Positions 8,822 to 18,920 are shown, numbered from the stretch's first letter. The stretch is DNA of 64,000 nt from Planococcus liqunii (GCF_030413595.1 NZ_CP129238.1:2976001-3040000), one strand, 5' to 3'. The notes: a model not told the origin generated them from the letters alone. Numbers and translations are program-made.

Positions 8822-10666
8822 TTAACTTGAGCTCGTCCTTATTAACTTCTCAGGTTCAACTTCAGCATTCTTCCGATTAGCTAGCCCAATTAAAAATCTT
8901 TTGACTTCTTCACTATCCATTTCCGGAAACTTTTCTATCAGCAGCAGCAGTTCCAATTCAGCAGATGGATTTGCTTTTCCTATATAAATTTTCGGAAATA
9001 TCGTCTCACTTTGGATTTCATCTTCATTCAACAGCTCTTCATACAGTTTCTCACCCGGACGCATTCCTATTTCTTTAATTGGAATATCTAATTCGGTATA
9101 ACCGGACAATCGGATTAAATTGCGTGCCAAGTCGACAATTTTTACCGGTTCCCCCATATCAAGCACAAATACCTCCCCGCCTTCTGCCAATGTCCCTGCT
9201 TGAATTACAAGCCGAGAAGCTTCCGGTATCGTCATAAAATATCTTGTCATTCTGGAATCAGTAATCGTAATCGGTCCTCCAGCAGCAATCTGCTTTTTAA
9301 ATAATGGAATAACACTTCCTCGTGATCCGAGCACATTACCAAACCTCACTGCTGCAAACTTCGTCTCGCTACGTTTTGCTAGATTCTGTACCAGCATTTC
9401 CGCAAAACGTTTAGTTGCTCCCATAACGTTTGGCGGGTTGACCGCTTTATCGGTAGAAACTAGTACGAAATTCTTTACGCCACTAACATGGGCTGCATCT
9501 GCAACGTTCTTTGTGCCAAAGATATTATTTTTGACTGCTTCCATTGGATTGTCTTCCATTAAAGGTACGTGCTTATGCGCCGCTGCGTGATAGACAACAT
9601 CCGGTTTATAAGTTTCCATGATTGCAAAGATTCTCTCCCTGTCCTGAACATCTGCAATAATTGGGATAATTTCAATATTAGGTGTTATGTTATTCTGCAA
9701 TTCCATGTCAATTGAGTAAATCGAATTTTCTCCATGACCGAGAAGCAAAAGTTTTTTTGGATAAAAGGACACTATCTGACGTGAAATTTCGGAACCTATT
9801 GAACCGCCTGCACCTGTAACTAAAATTGTCTTGCCAGTCAATTGATCGGCAATTATATCCATATCAAGCTGAACTTCATCACGTCCGAGAAGATCTTCGA
9901 TTTTCACATCATGGATATCGGTTACAGACACTTTCCCAGTTAAGATGTCTTCTATCGCAGGGATAGTCTGTGTGTGGATGCCAGTATCAATGCAGTGCTT
10001 CATGAGATCTGTATTTTCCTGACGGCTCAAAGAAGGAGTTGCGACGATAATACGTTCAATTTCATTGTCTCTAACTATTTCTTTAATGGACTCAAATCCT
10101 GCATTTGCCACTCGAATACCATAGATTTCATATCCTTGTTTTTTTGTATCATTATCTATATAAAGTACTGGGATAAGGCCGTTTTCCGGATTGTCCAGCA
10201 ATTGCTTCGCAACCATTCTGCCTGCCTGTCCTGCACCGATAATAATTGCCGGTTTTAAATCAAGCGATTTTATATGTGGTGTAGAATTAAGAAAGATGCG
10301 CCAAGACAACCGTGATCCACCAATTAACAGAAGATGCAGCATCCATGTGATGCTGAGTGTACGCAGCAGTGCATCACCAAGTAAGAGATATTGTACTAGT
10401 CCGACAGCTACAATTGAGAAGCTTACCGCCTTGAGTATCAGTAGTAATTCAAAAATCGTTGCAAACTCCCATACTTTCCTATACAAACCGAAATGAGTAG
10501 CAAATGCGTGATGCGCAATAAAGATTGTTAACGCGCTGGCAATCAAGAAATTGTTCTCTAAAGGATTGGACACGGGATGAATTACGAAGTATCCGATAAA
10601 AATAGAAAAGAATACAATTAGAGAATCTACTAATGCAAGTATGGAAGTTCTGCTTTTTAAAGTCAT
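8822..10666 (-). CDS. Membrane-anchored NDP-sugar 4,6-dehydratase (CapD/EpsC/WbpM family), copy 1
   Basis: This 614-aa protein has about four N-terminal membrane helices (residues 8-120), a first Rossmann-like domain with IIGAGQAGR (about 142-150), and a C-terminal SDR domain with GAGGSIGSE (285-293). The catalytic STDKAV (404-409) is followed by MGATK, where the usual SDR Tyr is replaced by Met, as in long CapD/WbpM/FlaA1 enzymes. The known reaction is 4,6-dehydration of UDP-GlcNAc to a 4-keto-6-deoxy sugar, the entry to FucNAc, QuiNAc or bacillosamine. A close paralogue lies at 59471-61303. No dedicated 4-ketoreductase or aminotransferase for its product is recognisable in locus 1 within this window. 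Confidence 0.93.
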   Translation of the reverse strand: MTLKSRTSILALVDSLIVFFSIFIGYFVIHPVSNPLENNFLIASALTIFIAHHAFATHFGLYRKVWEFATIFELLLILKAVSFSIVAVGLVQYLLLGDALLRTLSITWMLHLLLIGGSRLSWRIFLNSTPHIKSLDLKPAIIIGAGQAGRMVAKQLLDNPENGLIPVLYIDNDTKKQGYEIYGIRVANAGFESIKEIVRDNEIERIIVATPSLSRQENTDLMKHCIDTGIHTQTIPAIEDILTGKVSVTDIHDVKIEDLLGRDEVQLDMDIIADQLTGKTILVTGAGGSIGSEISRQIVSFYPKKLLLLGHGENSIYSIDMELQNNITPNIEIIPIIADVQDRERIFAIMETYKPDVVYHAAAHKHVPLMEDNPMEAVKNNIFGTKNVADAAHVSGVKNFVLVSTDKAVNPPNVMGATKRFAEMLVQNLAKRSETKFAAVRFGNVLGSRGSVIPLFKKQIAAGGPITITDSRMTRYFMTIPEASRLVIQAGTLAEGGEVFVLDMGEPVKIVDLARNLIRLSGYTELDIPIKEIGMRPGEKLYEELLNEDEIQSETIFPKIYIGKANPSAELELLLLIEKFPEMDSEEVKRFLIGLANRKNAEVEPEKLIRTSSS

Positions 10667-11159
10667 ATCATCATTCCTTTCTATGCGAAATGATATTTTT
10701 CTGAAGAAACCAAAATATATAATAAATTAAGCTAATGGTAACACCCCTTTTTTACCATGTCACTAAAAAGTTATCTAAAAATTCTCTAAATTTAAACAAT
10801 TGTACCTAAGGCACGACATTATTCTAAAATTTAGGAGTTCTAAACTGAATAAATACTACTATCTTTAGAAATAATACTTTCAGCTGTAAAATCATTTGTA
10901 ATTTTTCTACAAAATTTTATATTTATGCAGAAATAGTCCTGCCTATCTTTTCAATTAATAGTAAGTATCTCTTAGATGAGATTTTCCAAAAAAAAATGCC
11001 TTTCTGAATTGTTATCAGAAAGGCATTTTCTTTTTTCTAATGATTTTCATTGTGTATTTAGGCTTTTCGTAGAACTACATATAAAATAAATTTCTTTCGT
11101 ATAATCGCCAAGCATTAGATGATATATAAATAATATAAAAATAAAAAGAGTATCCTTTT
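10667..11159. other. Intergenic region between kinase and CapD genes
   Basis: About 490 AT-rich bases without a gene. It contains a strong terminator hairpin (10993-11029) belonging to the wzz/kinase unit. The promoter of the capD gene must lie in the remaining 320 bases, but no confident hexamer pair was recognised. Confidence 0.45.
10993..11029 (-). terminator. Rho-independent terminator downstream of the tyrosine kinase gene
   Basis: A perfect 15-bp stem (AAAATGCCTTTCTGA and its complement) with a 7-base loop is flanked by A-rich and T-rich tracts on both sides, so it could work in both directions. It ends the wzz/kinase transcript and separates it from the capD gene downstream. Confidence 0.85.
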
Positions 11160-11861
11160 TCAGTCTTTCTGCTCGTAATATTGATAATAGCCGCTTTCTT
11201 TTGAAAGTATGAAATTATTCAATACAGCGCCGATAATACGACTATTCGCAAATTCAATCGCTTCTTTCGCTTTTAAGGCCATCTCTTTCTTAGTATATCC
11301 AGAATTGATGACAAGAATAGTGCCGTCACACTTATTCGCAAGAATCTGACCATCTGCTACTGATAACACTGGTGGAGCATCGAATATCACTAAATCATAC
11401 ATATTAGACAATTGATGAATCAGTGCATCCATCGATTTCGATAATAACAATTCCGCTGGGTTTGGTGGAATAGGGCCACATGTCAACAAATCCAATTGAT
11501 CCACTAAAGTTCGCTGGATCGCCTTTTCTATAGTGGTTTGCCTCGTAAGCAAACTTGAAAGACCAGTCCTATTTTCAATATGAAAGGTATAATGGGTCGT
11601 CGGTTTGCGCATATCACCATCTACTAGGATAACTTTCTTGCCTTCCTGAGCAAATACCACTGCGAGGTTTGCTGAAGTTGTCGACTTACCTTCTAATGGT
11701 CCTGCTGAGGTTACGACTATTGTACGTATGTCTGCATCCGGTGATGAAAAGGTTATATTCGTACGCAACGTCCGAAATTGTTCGGCTACAAAGGAATGGG
11801 GATTCGTAAAGGTGACGAGCTTACGTGCTGTCTGCTGCAGAAGATTTTTCTTCCTGGCCAT
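11160..11861 (-). CDS. CpsD/CapB-family protein tyrosine kinase, copy 1
   Basis: The 233-aa protein is a bacterial BY-kinase. Walker A is SAGPLEGKST (about 52-61), Walker A' is LVDGDM (about 79-84), and a Walker B-like LVIFDAPPVLS follows. The C-terminus has the Tyr cluster GYYQYYEQKD that is autophosphorylated in this family. It works with the membrane modulator encoded just upstream (41-base overlap) to control chain length and export. Locus 1 lacks the matching PHP phosphatase, so the phosphatase of locus 2 (61452-62216) may serve both (inference). Confidence 0.93.
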   Translation of the reverse strand: MARKKNLLQQTARKLVTFTNPHSFVAEQFRTLRTNITFSSPDADIRTIVVTSAGPLEGKSTTSANLAVVFAQEGKKVILVDGDMRKPTTHYTFHIENRTGLSSLLTRQTTIEKAIQRTLVDQLDLLTCGPIPPNPAELLLSKSMDALIHQLSNMYDLVIFDAPPVLSVADGQILANKCDGTILVINSGYTKKEMALKAKEAIEFANSRIIGAVLNNFILSKESGYYQYYEQKD

Positions 11862-12594
11862 TGCTTATCTCTTCCTTTCCTTTTGAAAACACTTTGTTCT
11901 TTTGGATGACTCCGGATTTTTCGACAATCGGTGAAATGACACCAAGCATCGGAACTCCAAGGATGTCTTCCATATCTTGTTGATCTTTCATAGTGGTATC
12001 CAAGTGCTCTCGAAGAAATGCAATTCCAACTCCAAGCATTAAACCAATTATTGTAGCAATTGCCATGTTAAGTTTAGGGTTTGGAAATATTGGGAGTGAA
12101 CTTTTCTTTAAAACTGCCGCAGAAAGAATTGTAACGTTATCAACATTCATCAAATTTTTAATGTTTTTTTCAAAAACAGTAGCAATTGTATTAGCTAATT
12201 TAACTGCTACTTCTGGATTTTCATCTTGTACAGCAATATTTACTATTTGAGATTGCTCATCGTTGCTGACGGTAATTTTTTCTTCTAACTCATCTGATGT
12301 CATTTCAAGATTCATCCCATTCAAGACTTGGTCTAGAATTACAGGACTCTTGATAATGCCTGAATAAGTATTAATCAATTGGAGATCCGTCTGGATGTTT
12401 TGGTTTATTAACTGACCTTCTTCTGACGAGTTTTGATTAACCAGAATTTCTGTTGACATCTCGTAAACAGGGGTTAGCACAAAGTATGAAATAATAGCAG
12501 TAATAAATATCGAAATAACTGTAGTAATGACAATAAGGAGGAAATTTTTACGTATTATTTTATAGATGTTCTTTAAGTTGATTGATTCTTCCAT
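11821..12594 (-). CDS. Wzz/CapA-type polysaccharide co-polymerase (kinase modulator), copy 1
   Basis: This 257-aa protein has a cytoplasmic N-terminus, a first membrane helix (about 19-40), an extracellular domain, and a second helix preceded by the Pro-rich SSLPIFPNPKLNMA motif typical of Wzz/YveK/CapA proteins. The short cytoplasmic tail is Ser/Glu/Lys-rich. In Gram-positives such proteins activate the separate CapB/CpsD kinase. It is the first gene of locus 1. An AAAGGAGC site precedes its ATG. Confidence 0.92.
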   Translation of the reverse strand: MEESINLKNIYKIIRKNFLLIVITTVISIFITAIISYFVLTPVYEMSTEILVNQNSSEEGQLINQNIQTDLQLINTYSGIIKSPVILDQVLNGMNLEMTSDELEEKITVSNDEQSQIVNIAVQDENPEVAVKLANTIATVFEKNIKNLMNVDNVTILSAAVLKKSSLPIFPNPKLNMAIATIIGLMLGVGIAFLREHLDTTMKDQQDMEDILGVPMLGVISPIVEKSGVIQKNKVFSKGKEEISNGQEEKSSAADST

Positions 12595-13386
12595 AGAACT
12601 AGCAGCTCCTTTAAGTTGCTATTGTAGATACTATTATTTGACCAGAAAAGTTAAAAGCTTTACCGCTAGTCATCGTAACGGCACTCGAAGATAAAGAGAA
12701 TAAGAATTTTGGTATCTTTAAATCTCAATAGTTTTTCTCATATTATAGTTTGAACCCGTTCATCAACTCCTCAATTATATTGGCTTTTCAATTTTCTATA
12801 TATCAGTGGAGTAGATATAGTTTCCCATTAGCGACTTCCATTGTAGAATGTATAAATTCTTTGTCCTCTATTCATGTGCTTTATAATAAAATATTTCTTA
12901 ACAAAATGATACTAAAATCTGATTATTCAGTAATTTTTCTAGTTAACTAAAAGTCATAAAATCAAAAATTCAGTATTGTAATCCATCGATTTCTATATAA
13001 ACAAGTCTCTTGCCTTACTATGGATGATTTCTAAATCATTTCTAGTACTCATAAGTTTTCAATAATTATTTCTCGTCTCTTCATAACAGCATTAGAAGTT
13101 TAGAGCGATTAATACTATTGTTATTCCCTCCTCTTTTCTATGTATGATTCAAGGGCACATTTCTTTTAATACTTCTATCCTAATATCGTGAGGTTAAAAA
13201 GAAGTTAAACTTATATTACGAAGTCACACCGTTAACAAATTATACTCAATTAGCTTTGAAAAACCAGATACAACGACTGCTTTCTCATTACACTTTTAAT
13301 CATTAACTATTAAAATTCACTTGCAGCAGCATTTAAGTAATATGGACGAAGTATTTCTTCGCTATTTGATATTTATGAGCAAATAA
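12595..13386. promoter_or_regulatory. Long leader region of polysaccharide locus 1
   Basis: Almost 800 bases with no convincing gene lie between galU and the first gene of locus 1. On the plus strand GTTAAA occurs at 13193 and 13204 (11-base spacing), with GTTAAC at 13231. On the minus strand the first two read TTAACC and TTAACT, resembling tandem PhoP-type boxes. They lie about 600 bases upstream of the wzz start codon, so either the transcript has a long leader or the site acts elsewhere. Confidence 0.4.
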
Positions 13387-13414
13387 AAAGGACAACCATT
13401 TCTGGTTGTCCTTT
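13387..13414 (-). terminator. Terminator of galU copy 1
   Basis: A perfect 12-bp stem (AAAGGACAACCA and its complement) with a TTTC loop is followed on the minus strand by a TTTTTATTT tract just past the galU stop codon. Confidence 0.9.
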
Positions 13415-13419
13415 GGAAA

Positions 13420-14301
13420 TTATTTCTTATTCGTATACGATTCCTGAAGCTTTCGTTCAAATAACTCAAGCAGCTGATCACGGAGTTCTGGACGCTGCAA
13501 CGCAAATTCGATCGTCGTTTCGATAAAGCCGTATTTCTCGCCGACATCAAAACGGTGGCCGTCGAATTCGTATGCGTATACCGGCTGCACTTCGTTCAGT
13601 TTTTGGATGGCATCGGTCAATTGAATCTCGCCGCCTGCCCCTAAAGTATGTTCCCCGAGGAAATCAAAGATCTCCGGTGTCAGGATATAACGACCCATAA
13701 TCGCGTAATTCGATGGCGCCGTTCCCGCTTCCGGTTTTTCGACAAACCGGTCCACCGCAATCAGTTTGCCATCAACGGAAATTGGATCGATGATGCCGTA
13801 GCGGTGTGTCTCTTTTGAAGGCACTTGCTGGACGCCAATGACACTGTTGCCCGTTTGTTCGAACTGGTTCATCAACTGCTCCAAGCACGGTTCGTCGTTT
13901 TGGACAATGTCGTCTCCCAATAGTACCGCAAACGGTTCGTCCCCGATAAACTTGCGGGCCGACCAGATGGCATGGCCCAGACCAAGCGGCTGCTTTTGGC
14001 GGATGTAGTGGATTTCCACTTTGGACGTCTGCAGGACCGAGTCGAGCATATCCATTTTCCCTTTTTCGCGCAAAGTCGCTTCCAATTCGAAGGCATGGTC
14101 AAAATGGTCTTCGATGGAACGTTTGCCTTTCCCTGTAACGATGATGATGTCTTCAATACCGGACGCAATCGCTTCTTCGACGATGTATTGAATGGTCGGT
14201 TTGTCGACGATCGGCAGCATTTCTTTTGGCATGGCTTTCGTGGCTGGCAGGAATCGTGTTCCAAGGCCTGCAGCCGGAATAATCGCTTTTTTCACTTGCA
14301 T
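13420..14301 (-). CDS. galU: UTP-glucose-1-phosphate uridylyltransferase, copy 1
   Basis: It makes UDP-glucose from glucose-1-phosphate and UTP. The 293-aa protein has the nucleotide-binding [20 protein letters not shown] near residues 7-26, the [16 protein letters not shown] segment, GLGHAIW, and VEKP. The ATG at 14301 sits five to six bases after an AGGTGA site; the GTG three codons earlier is part of that site. It appears monocistronic with its own terminator. A second copy at 41984-42865 differs by roughly two dozen residues. UDP-glucose feeds both Ugd enzymes and GalE. Confidence 0.95.
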   Translation of the reverse strand: MQVKKAIIPAAGLGTRFLPATKAMPKEMLPIVDKPTIQYIVEEAIASGIEDIIIVTGKGKRSIEDHFDHAFELEATLREKGKMDMLDSVLQTSKVEIHYIRQKQPLGLGHAIWSARKFIGDEPFAVLLGDDIVQNDEPCLEQLMNQFEQTGNSVIGVQQVPSKETHRYGIIDPISVDGKLIAVDRFVEKPEAGTAPSNYAIMGRYILTPEIFDFLGEHTLGAGGEIQLTDAIQKLNEVQPVYAYEFDGHRFDVGEKYGFIETTIEFALQRPELRDQLLELFERKLQESYTNKK

Positions 14302-14612
14302 TCTCTTCACCTGCTACTCATTTTAGTTTCGTGTCTGCAACACTATTTCTTCTATAAAATGACAGAAGTTGCAGAAACTATATTATTATGCACTTATACT
14401 TATCATAACATAAATTTACGGATTGCTGTGTTTTTAGCATAATAGCCTCTTAGTTTGTCAGATATGAAATGGAATATAAAAGCATTGGTACAGCAAAAAA
14501 GAGCCGGCGTCCGACTGAAATCGAACGCTGGCTTTGTCATTCATTTTGCTTTAAATCTATAGTGAATTCAAGATTAATGTCTACTCATTTTTTCCAAGAT
14601 GCGAGCAGTGGT
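14302..14612. other. Intergenic region between galU copy 1 and the large SLH gene
   Basis: About 310 bases. It holds the terminator of the SLH gene (14502-14533) and presumably the galU promoter. No gene was recognised. Confidence 0.5.
14502..14533 (-). terminator. Terminator of the large SLH surface protein gene
   Basis: AGCCGGCGT pairs with ACGCTGGCT (one G-T pair), with an inner CGA/TCG extension. On the minus strand the stem is followed by CTTTTTTGC. It lies about 80 bases past the stop codon of the 1199-aa SLH protein gene. Confidence 0.75.
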
Positions 14613-17600
14613 TTATCGAGGCAAAATGATGTCTCCCAACAATTGAAGCAAGATGGAAAGAACCCCTTGAGAAATGACAGCTGTCTGCGTTTCCCCTCGA
14701 ACTTCACGCTCTTCGTCAAGAATAACTGGTGTGACATCTATTTCTGACCCTACTGTCAAAGAGGACAACAGACGTAAAATTAAATTATTGTCGTCAAACG
14801 TATAATTGATATACCCTCTTTCAATATCTTCTGGTGTAAGGATATAAGGTTCTGTCGTTTCAGTGATGTCCGGCAACAGCAGTCGGTCACGGAAAAGTTC
14901 AATCTGAACTTGATCACCCGCTTTAAATCGGTCAACACCGAGCGTTGGGATATCGATTTTTAACGCTTGATCCCCGCCTAAAATATAAGCCAATTCTTCG
15001 CCAATTCCACTTAACGAGTCGATTACCGGCTCTGACAAGAACGACGGTAATGGCAACACGCCGACTACGCCATTTACAACATTGATGGAATCACGCGTCA
15101 CAAGCGCTTCCAAGTCAAGTGTTTCTCCTCCCGACAATTCATTCAACAAGTCGGAGGTGATGCCCACATCGACAAATCCGCGGCTAATATCTTCTTCGGT
15201 CAATTCAACATTCAAAAGCTCGAACAGTGGAGTGCCCAACCGGATAACATCTCCCGCTACCAAGCCGCTCGTTGGCAATAAACTCAATCGGATGAGATTT
15301 GGATTGTTCAGAAGCTGATCCAAATTGATTTCTCCATTGATGATATTTCCATCATTATCGAGAAGCGACAAGTCAATCACCGATCCAATATCACTTGGCA
15401 CAGTGGTGATGAACACCCCTTCCGGATTTGTTTCTACTGTCCAGGAATTCCCGTTCCAAGTCAACGTTGTCGATACCGGCTTCCCTCCAACTGGAAGAAC
15501 GAATTCTACTGTATCTCCTGCTTCAGCACTGCTTGGAGCGGAAACCGTCAAGACACGCCCATCGTTCGAAACATCTACTGTTGCATCAGCAACTGTCCCG
15601 CCTACTGCATCAATCGGTCCATCAAGCGCTACAGCTTCGGTAAACGTCAAGGTAATTTGACTTGCAGATACGCCGTCGCTGATGGTGTATGGAATCCCAA
15701 CATATACCAACCCTTCATAGGCAGCAGTCAATTCGTTAAAGGCGGTTTCAATTTCTTGTGGCGAAGCATTGTTGTCCGCCAGCACTGCATTTGCCTCATT
15801 CAAGGCAGTTTCAAACACTAACCAAGTTTCATCCGTAAAGTACTCTTCGATCAAGTCATTTGTTAATCGCTCTACCAGTTCTTCCAATTCGGCTCTGCCA
15901 TCTTCAGCCGCTGCTTCCGTCACGGTTACACTTGTAGATTCACTTTCAACTCCAGCTTCATCAGTAGCCGTGACCTCAATGACAGTATTGGCTGCTTGTG
16001 GCGAAATGACAATCGTAAAGTTTCCATCGTCCGTAGCGACTACTGAACCAATTTCTTCATTGCCTACTGTTGCGGTTACAGTAGATCCAGGATCCGCGGT
16101 TCCTGTTAGCGCCGTATCGTCACTATCGACCGGGTTCACAGTCGGTGCTGCTGGAGCCCCTGGCGCTTCCGGTGCATCTATGACTACGATCGTTGTCGGG
16201 TCACTTTCAGCGCCCGTCTCATCCGTCAAGATCACTTCGATTTCTGTACCCGTTTCCTGGGCCGGGATCTCCACTTCGAATGTGCCGTCTTCGTTAACGG
16301 CACCCGTATATTCCTCGTTGCCAATCGTCACGGTTACGTCGCTTCCGGCTTCGCCTTCGCCAGTTACTATCGTGTCGTCATTATCGACCGGGTCGACTGT
16401 TGGGGCCGCTGGCGCGTCGGGTGTTCCCGGTGCATCCGGTGCATCTATAACTACGATCGTTGTCGGATCACTTTCCGTACCGGTTTCGTCCGTCAGGACC
16501 ACTTCGATTTCCGTGCCTGTTTCCTGAGCCGGGATCTCCACTTCGAATGTGCCGTCTTCGTCGACAACACCCGTATATTCCTCGTTGCCAATCGTCACGG
16601 TTACGTCGTTTCCGGCTTCGCCTTCGCCAGTTACTATCGTGTCGTCATTATCGACCGGGTCGACTGTTGGGGCCGCTGGCGCGTCGGGTGTTCCCGGTGC
16701 ATCCGGTGCATCGATGACTACAATCGTTGTCGGATCACTTTCCGTACCGGTTTCGTCCGTCAGGACCACTTCGATTTCCGTGCCTGTTTCCTGAGCCGGG
16801 ATCTCCACTTCGAATGTGCCGTCTTCGTCGACAACACCCGTATATTCTTCGTCGCCGATTGTCACAATCACGTCGCTTCCGGCTTCGCCTTCGCCCGTTA
16901 CTGTCGTGTCGTCATTGTCGACCGGGTCGACTGTTGGGGCCGCTGGCGTGTCGGGTGTTCCCGGTGAATCCGATGCGTCGATAACCACAACTGTTGTCGG
17001 ATCACTTTCCGTACCGGTTTCGTCCGTCAGGACCACTTCGATTTCCGTGCCTGTTTCCTGAACTGGGATCTCCACTTCGAACGTACCGTCTTCGTCGACA
17101 ACACCGCTGTATTCCTCGTCGCCGATCGTCACAATCACGTCGCTTCCAGCTTCGCCTTCGCCCGTTACTGTCGTGTCGTCATTGTCGACTGTATCGACTG
17201 TTGGGGCCGCTGGCGCGTCGGGTGTTCCCGGTGAATCCGATGCGTCGATGACCACAACTGTCGTCGAATCACTTTCCGTACCGGTTTCGTCCGTCAGGAC
17301 CACTTCAATTTCCGTCCCCGTTTCTTGGACCGGGATTTCCACTTCGAACTTACCGTCTTCGTCAACGACACCGGTATATTCCTTATCGCCGATTGTCACG
17401 ATCACATCGCTGTCCGGTTCACCTTCACCCGACACCGTCGTATCGTCATTGTCGACCGGGTTCACCGTTGGAGCTGATGGCACTGCTGGATCTTCTGGAT
17501 TGCCTGGATTGCCTGGATCACCTGGGTTCCCTGGATTCCCTGGATTCCCTGGATTGCCCGGATCACCTGGATTTCCTGGTTCGCCTGGAGTATCTCCAAC

Positions 17601-18212
17601 TGCGCTTAATACTTTATAAAGGAAGATGGCATACTCGCCTCTTGTAATAGGATCTTCTGTCCCAAAAGAAGTTTCGGTTTTACCGACTGTAATTCCATTA
17701 TCAAGCAAGGCGGCTACTGCATTTTTGTAGCGATCGGATACATCGGTGAATTTTACATTTTCCGGCTTGCCCTTTAATTCAAAAGCTTCAGCTAGAATGA
17801 GTGCCGCTTCGCCTCTTGTAATATTGCTAAAAGAATCAAAAGAAGTTCCGGTTTTACCAAAAATGATGCCTTCTTGTTGCAAATAAGCTAAATGAGGCTG
17901 TGCTCGTTGAGGAACATCTGTAAATGTCGATTTATCGTTTGGATTGGTTTGAGCTTTCAAAGCCTTAGCAAGAAGAACTGCTGCATCGACTCTTACAATC
18001 GAATCCAGCGTTCCAAACTTGGTTGGTGTTACGCCATCTGTAATCTCATTTTCAACGAGATAATTCACGGCTTTTTCGTATCTGTCACCTACATCTGTAA
18101 AAGGACTTTGGGCTTGCACAGTTTCGGCTGGAACCATTGCAGCTGCCGCTAATGAAGTAGACGCCGCTAGGGCCACAAATTGACGATATGAATTTGTTTT
18201 CTTGGTCGACAT
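14613..18212 (-). CDS. Large SLH-domain surface protein with tandem bacterial Ig-like repeats
   Basis: The 1199-aa protein begins with a signal peptide (cleavage near AETVQA-QS), then three SLH domains (about 37-210) with FTDVGDRY-, FTDVPQRA- and FTDVSDRY-type motifs that bind secondary cell-wall polysaccharide. A Gly/Pro-rich PGNPGDPG linker follows, then five near-identical 89-aa Big_6-like Ig repeats beginning APTVxPVDNDDT and one divergent sixth. After these come a helical FIVAR-like segment and a C-terminal beta-rich region. ATG 18212 is chosen because GGAGGA lies just upstream; the longer frame starting at 18236 has no site. It is likely a surface stalk or adhesin. The repeats are seen directly; the adhesive role is inferred. 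Confidence 0.92.
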   Translation of the reverse strand: MSTKKTNSYRQFVALAASTSLAAAAMVPAETVQAQSPFTDVGDRYEKAVNYLVENEITDGVTPTKFGTLDSIVRVDAAVLLAKALKAQTNPNDKSTFTDVPQRAQPHLAYLQQEGIIFGKTGTSFDSFSNITRGEAALILAEAFELKGKPENVKFTDVSDRYKNAVAALLDNGITVGKTETSFGTEDPITRGEYAIFLYKVLSAVGDTPGEPGNPGDPGNPGNPGNPGNPGDPGNPGNPEDPAVPSAPTVNPVDNDDTTVSGEGEPDSDVIVTIGDKEYTGVVDEDGKFEVEIPVQETGTEIEVVLTDETGTESDSTTVVVIDASDSPGTPDAPAAPTVDTVDNDDTTVTGEGEAGSDVIVTIGDEEYSGVVDEDGTFEVEIPVQETGTEIEVVLTDETGTESDPTTVVVIDASDSPGTPDTPAAPTVDPVDNDDTTVTGEGEAGSDVIVTIGDEEYTGVVDEDGTFEVEIPAQETGTEIEVVLTDETGTESDPTTIVVIDAPDAPGTPDAPAAPTVDPVDNDDTIVTGEGEAGNDVTVTIGNEEYTGVVDEDGTFEVEIPAQETGTEIEVVLTDETGTESDPTTIVVIDAPDAPGTPDAPAAPTVDPVDNDDTIVTGEGEAGSDVTVTIGNEEYTGAVNEDGTFEVEIPAQETGTEIEVILTDETGAESDPTTIVVIDAPEAPGAPAAPTVNPVDSDDTALTGTADPGSTVTATVGNEEIGSVVATDDGNFTIVISPQAANTVIEVTATDEAGVESESTSVTVTEAAAEDGRAELEELVERLTNDLIEEYFTDETWLVFETALNEANAVLADNNASPQEIETAFNELTAAYEGLVYVGIPYTISDGVSASQITLTFTEAVALDGPIDAVGGTVADATVDVSNDGRVLTVSAPSSAEAGDTVEFVLPVGGKPVSTTLTWNGNSWTVETNPEGVFITTVPSDIGSVIDLSLLDNDGNIINGEINLDQLLNNPNLIRLSLLPTSGLVAGDVIRLGTPLFELLNVELTEEDISRGFVDVGITSDLLNELSGGETLDLEALVTRDSINVVNGVVGVLPLPSFLSEPVIDSLSGIGEELAYILGGDQALKIDIPTLGVDRFKAGDQVQIELFRDRLLLPDITETTEPYILTPEDIERGYINYTFDDNNLILRLLSSLTVGSEIDVTPVILDEEREVRGETQTAVISQGVLSILLQLLGDIILPR
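16125..17480 (-). repeat. Five 267-bp tandem repeats encoding Ig-like domains
   Basis: In-frame units of 267 bp (89 codons) recur at constant spacing inside the SLH gene; long blocks such as the one at 16727-16800 reappear almost unchanged at 16460 and 16994. High DNA identity implies recent duplication or gene conversion, so copy number probably varies between strains and may be collapsed in short-read assemblies. Boundaries are approximate. Confidence 0.85.
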
Positions 18213-18626
18213 GTTTAGATTCCTCCATTTTTTCAAACAATATTTTTAAACATTTAAAAATCCTTTTATTCATTTGTTAAAAATTAGAATATCATACGCG
18301 AATTTCATATTCCAATATTAGTAATAATTACAAATAATCATTTTAAAAACCCATAATTAGTAACTAAATACTAGTATTTTACATTTAAAAAATTTAGGAA
18401 ATAATGAAAAAAACTCACAAAATCCTCTTGTCTCACAATTATCCGCTTGAAATAAGAAATTTTTAGATACAGCTTTCTTAATACTAAATATCTACTTTTC
18501 ATTAAATGCCTTTTCTATATCAGAAATAAAATACATTTTCTCTTTGTTAATGAAGATTGGAGTTGATTAGCCTGGAACTCTTACCATGCTTATGTCGGAC
18601 GATTAATTGATGTGTTGATTCACAAA

Positions 18627-18660
18627 AAAGCCCTTAGCTTTTTTGGAAGCTAAGGGCTTT
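18627..18660 (-). terminator. Orphan terminator-like hairpin between divergent SLH genes
   Basis: A perfect 14-bp stem (AAAGCCCTTAGCTT and its complement) is followed on the minus strand by GGGCTTTTTTG. Neither flanking gene ends here: both start on either side and are transcribed away from it. It may end a short minus-strand RNA beginning between 18661 and 19044. Confidence 0.7.
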
Positions 18661-18920
18661 ACTAAAAGAGAAGTTTAAAAGAACTTTTTTCTATCTTTAA
18701 TGGATCCAGAGATATGTTTTTTTAATTAATCAATCTAGGCGTTCATCTACTGCTTATAAAAACATCAGCATCCATTATCATTAACCTCTCTCATCTATTC
18801 TTAATTCTTGATTTGCCTTCTTATTTGCCAGTTCCCCGAATAATAACCAGCCTCCGTCAAAAGCACAATGAAAACACATCTTTTTGCTCTGTAAACTTCT
18901 AGATTTAGGTAGAAATATTC

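Noticed and set aside
13972..14442. 156-codon plus-strand frame
   Set aside because: Antisense to galU; galU motifs on the minus strand are unambiguous.
16460..17251. Series of plus-strand frames of about 81-85 codons spaced 267 bases apart
   Set aside because: They are antisense shadows of the tandem Ig repeats of the SLH protein; they lack ribosome sites and repeat exactly with the DNA unit.
17470..17590. Collagen-like protein suggested by the Gly/Pro repeats
   Set aside because: Only a short PGNPGDPG linker within the SLH protein, too short for a collagen domain, so treated as a spacer.
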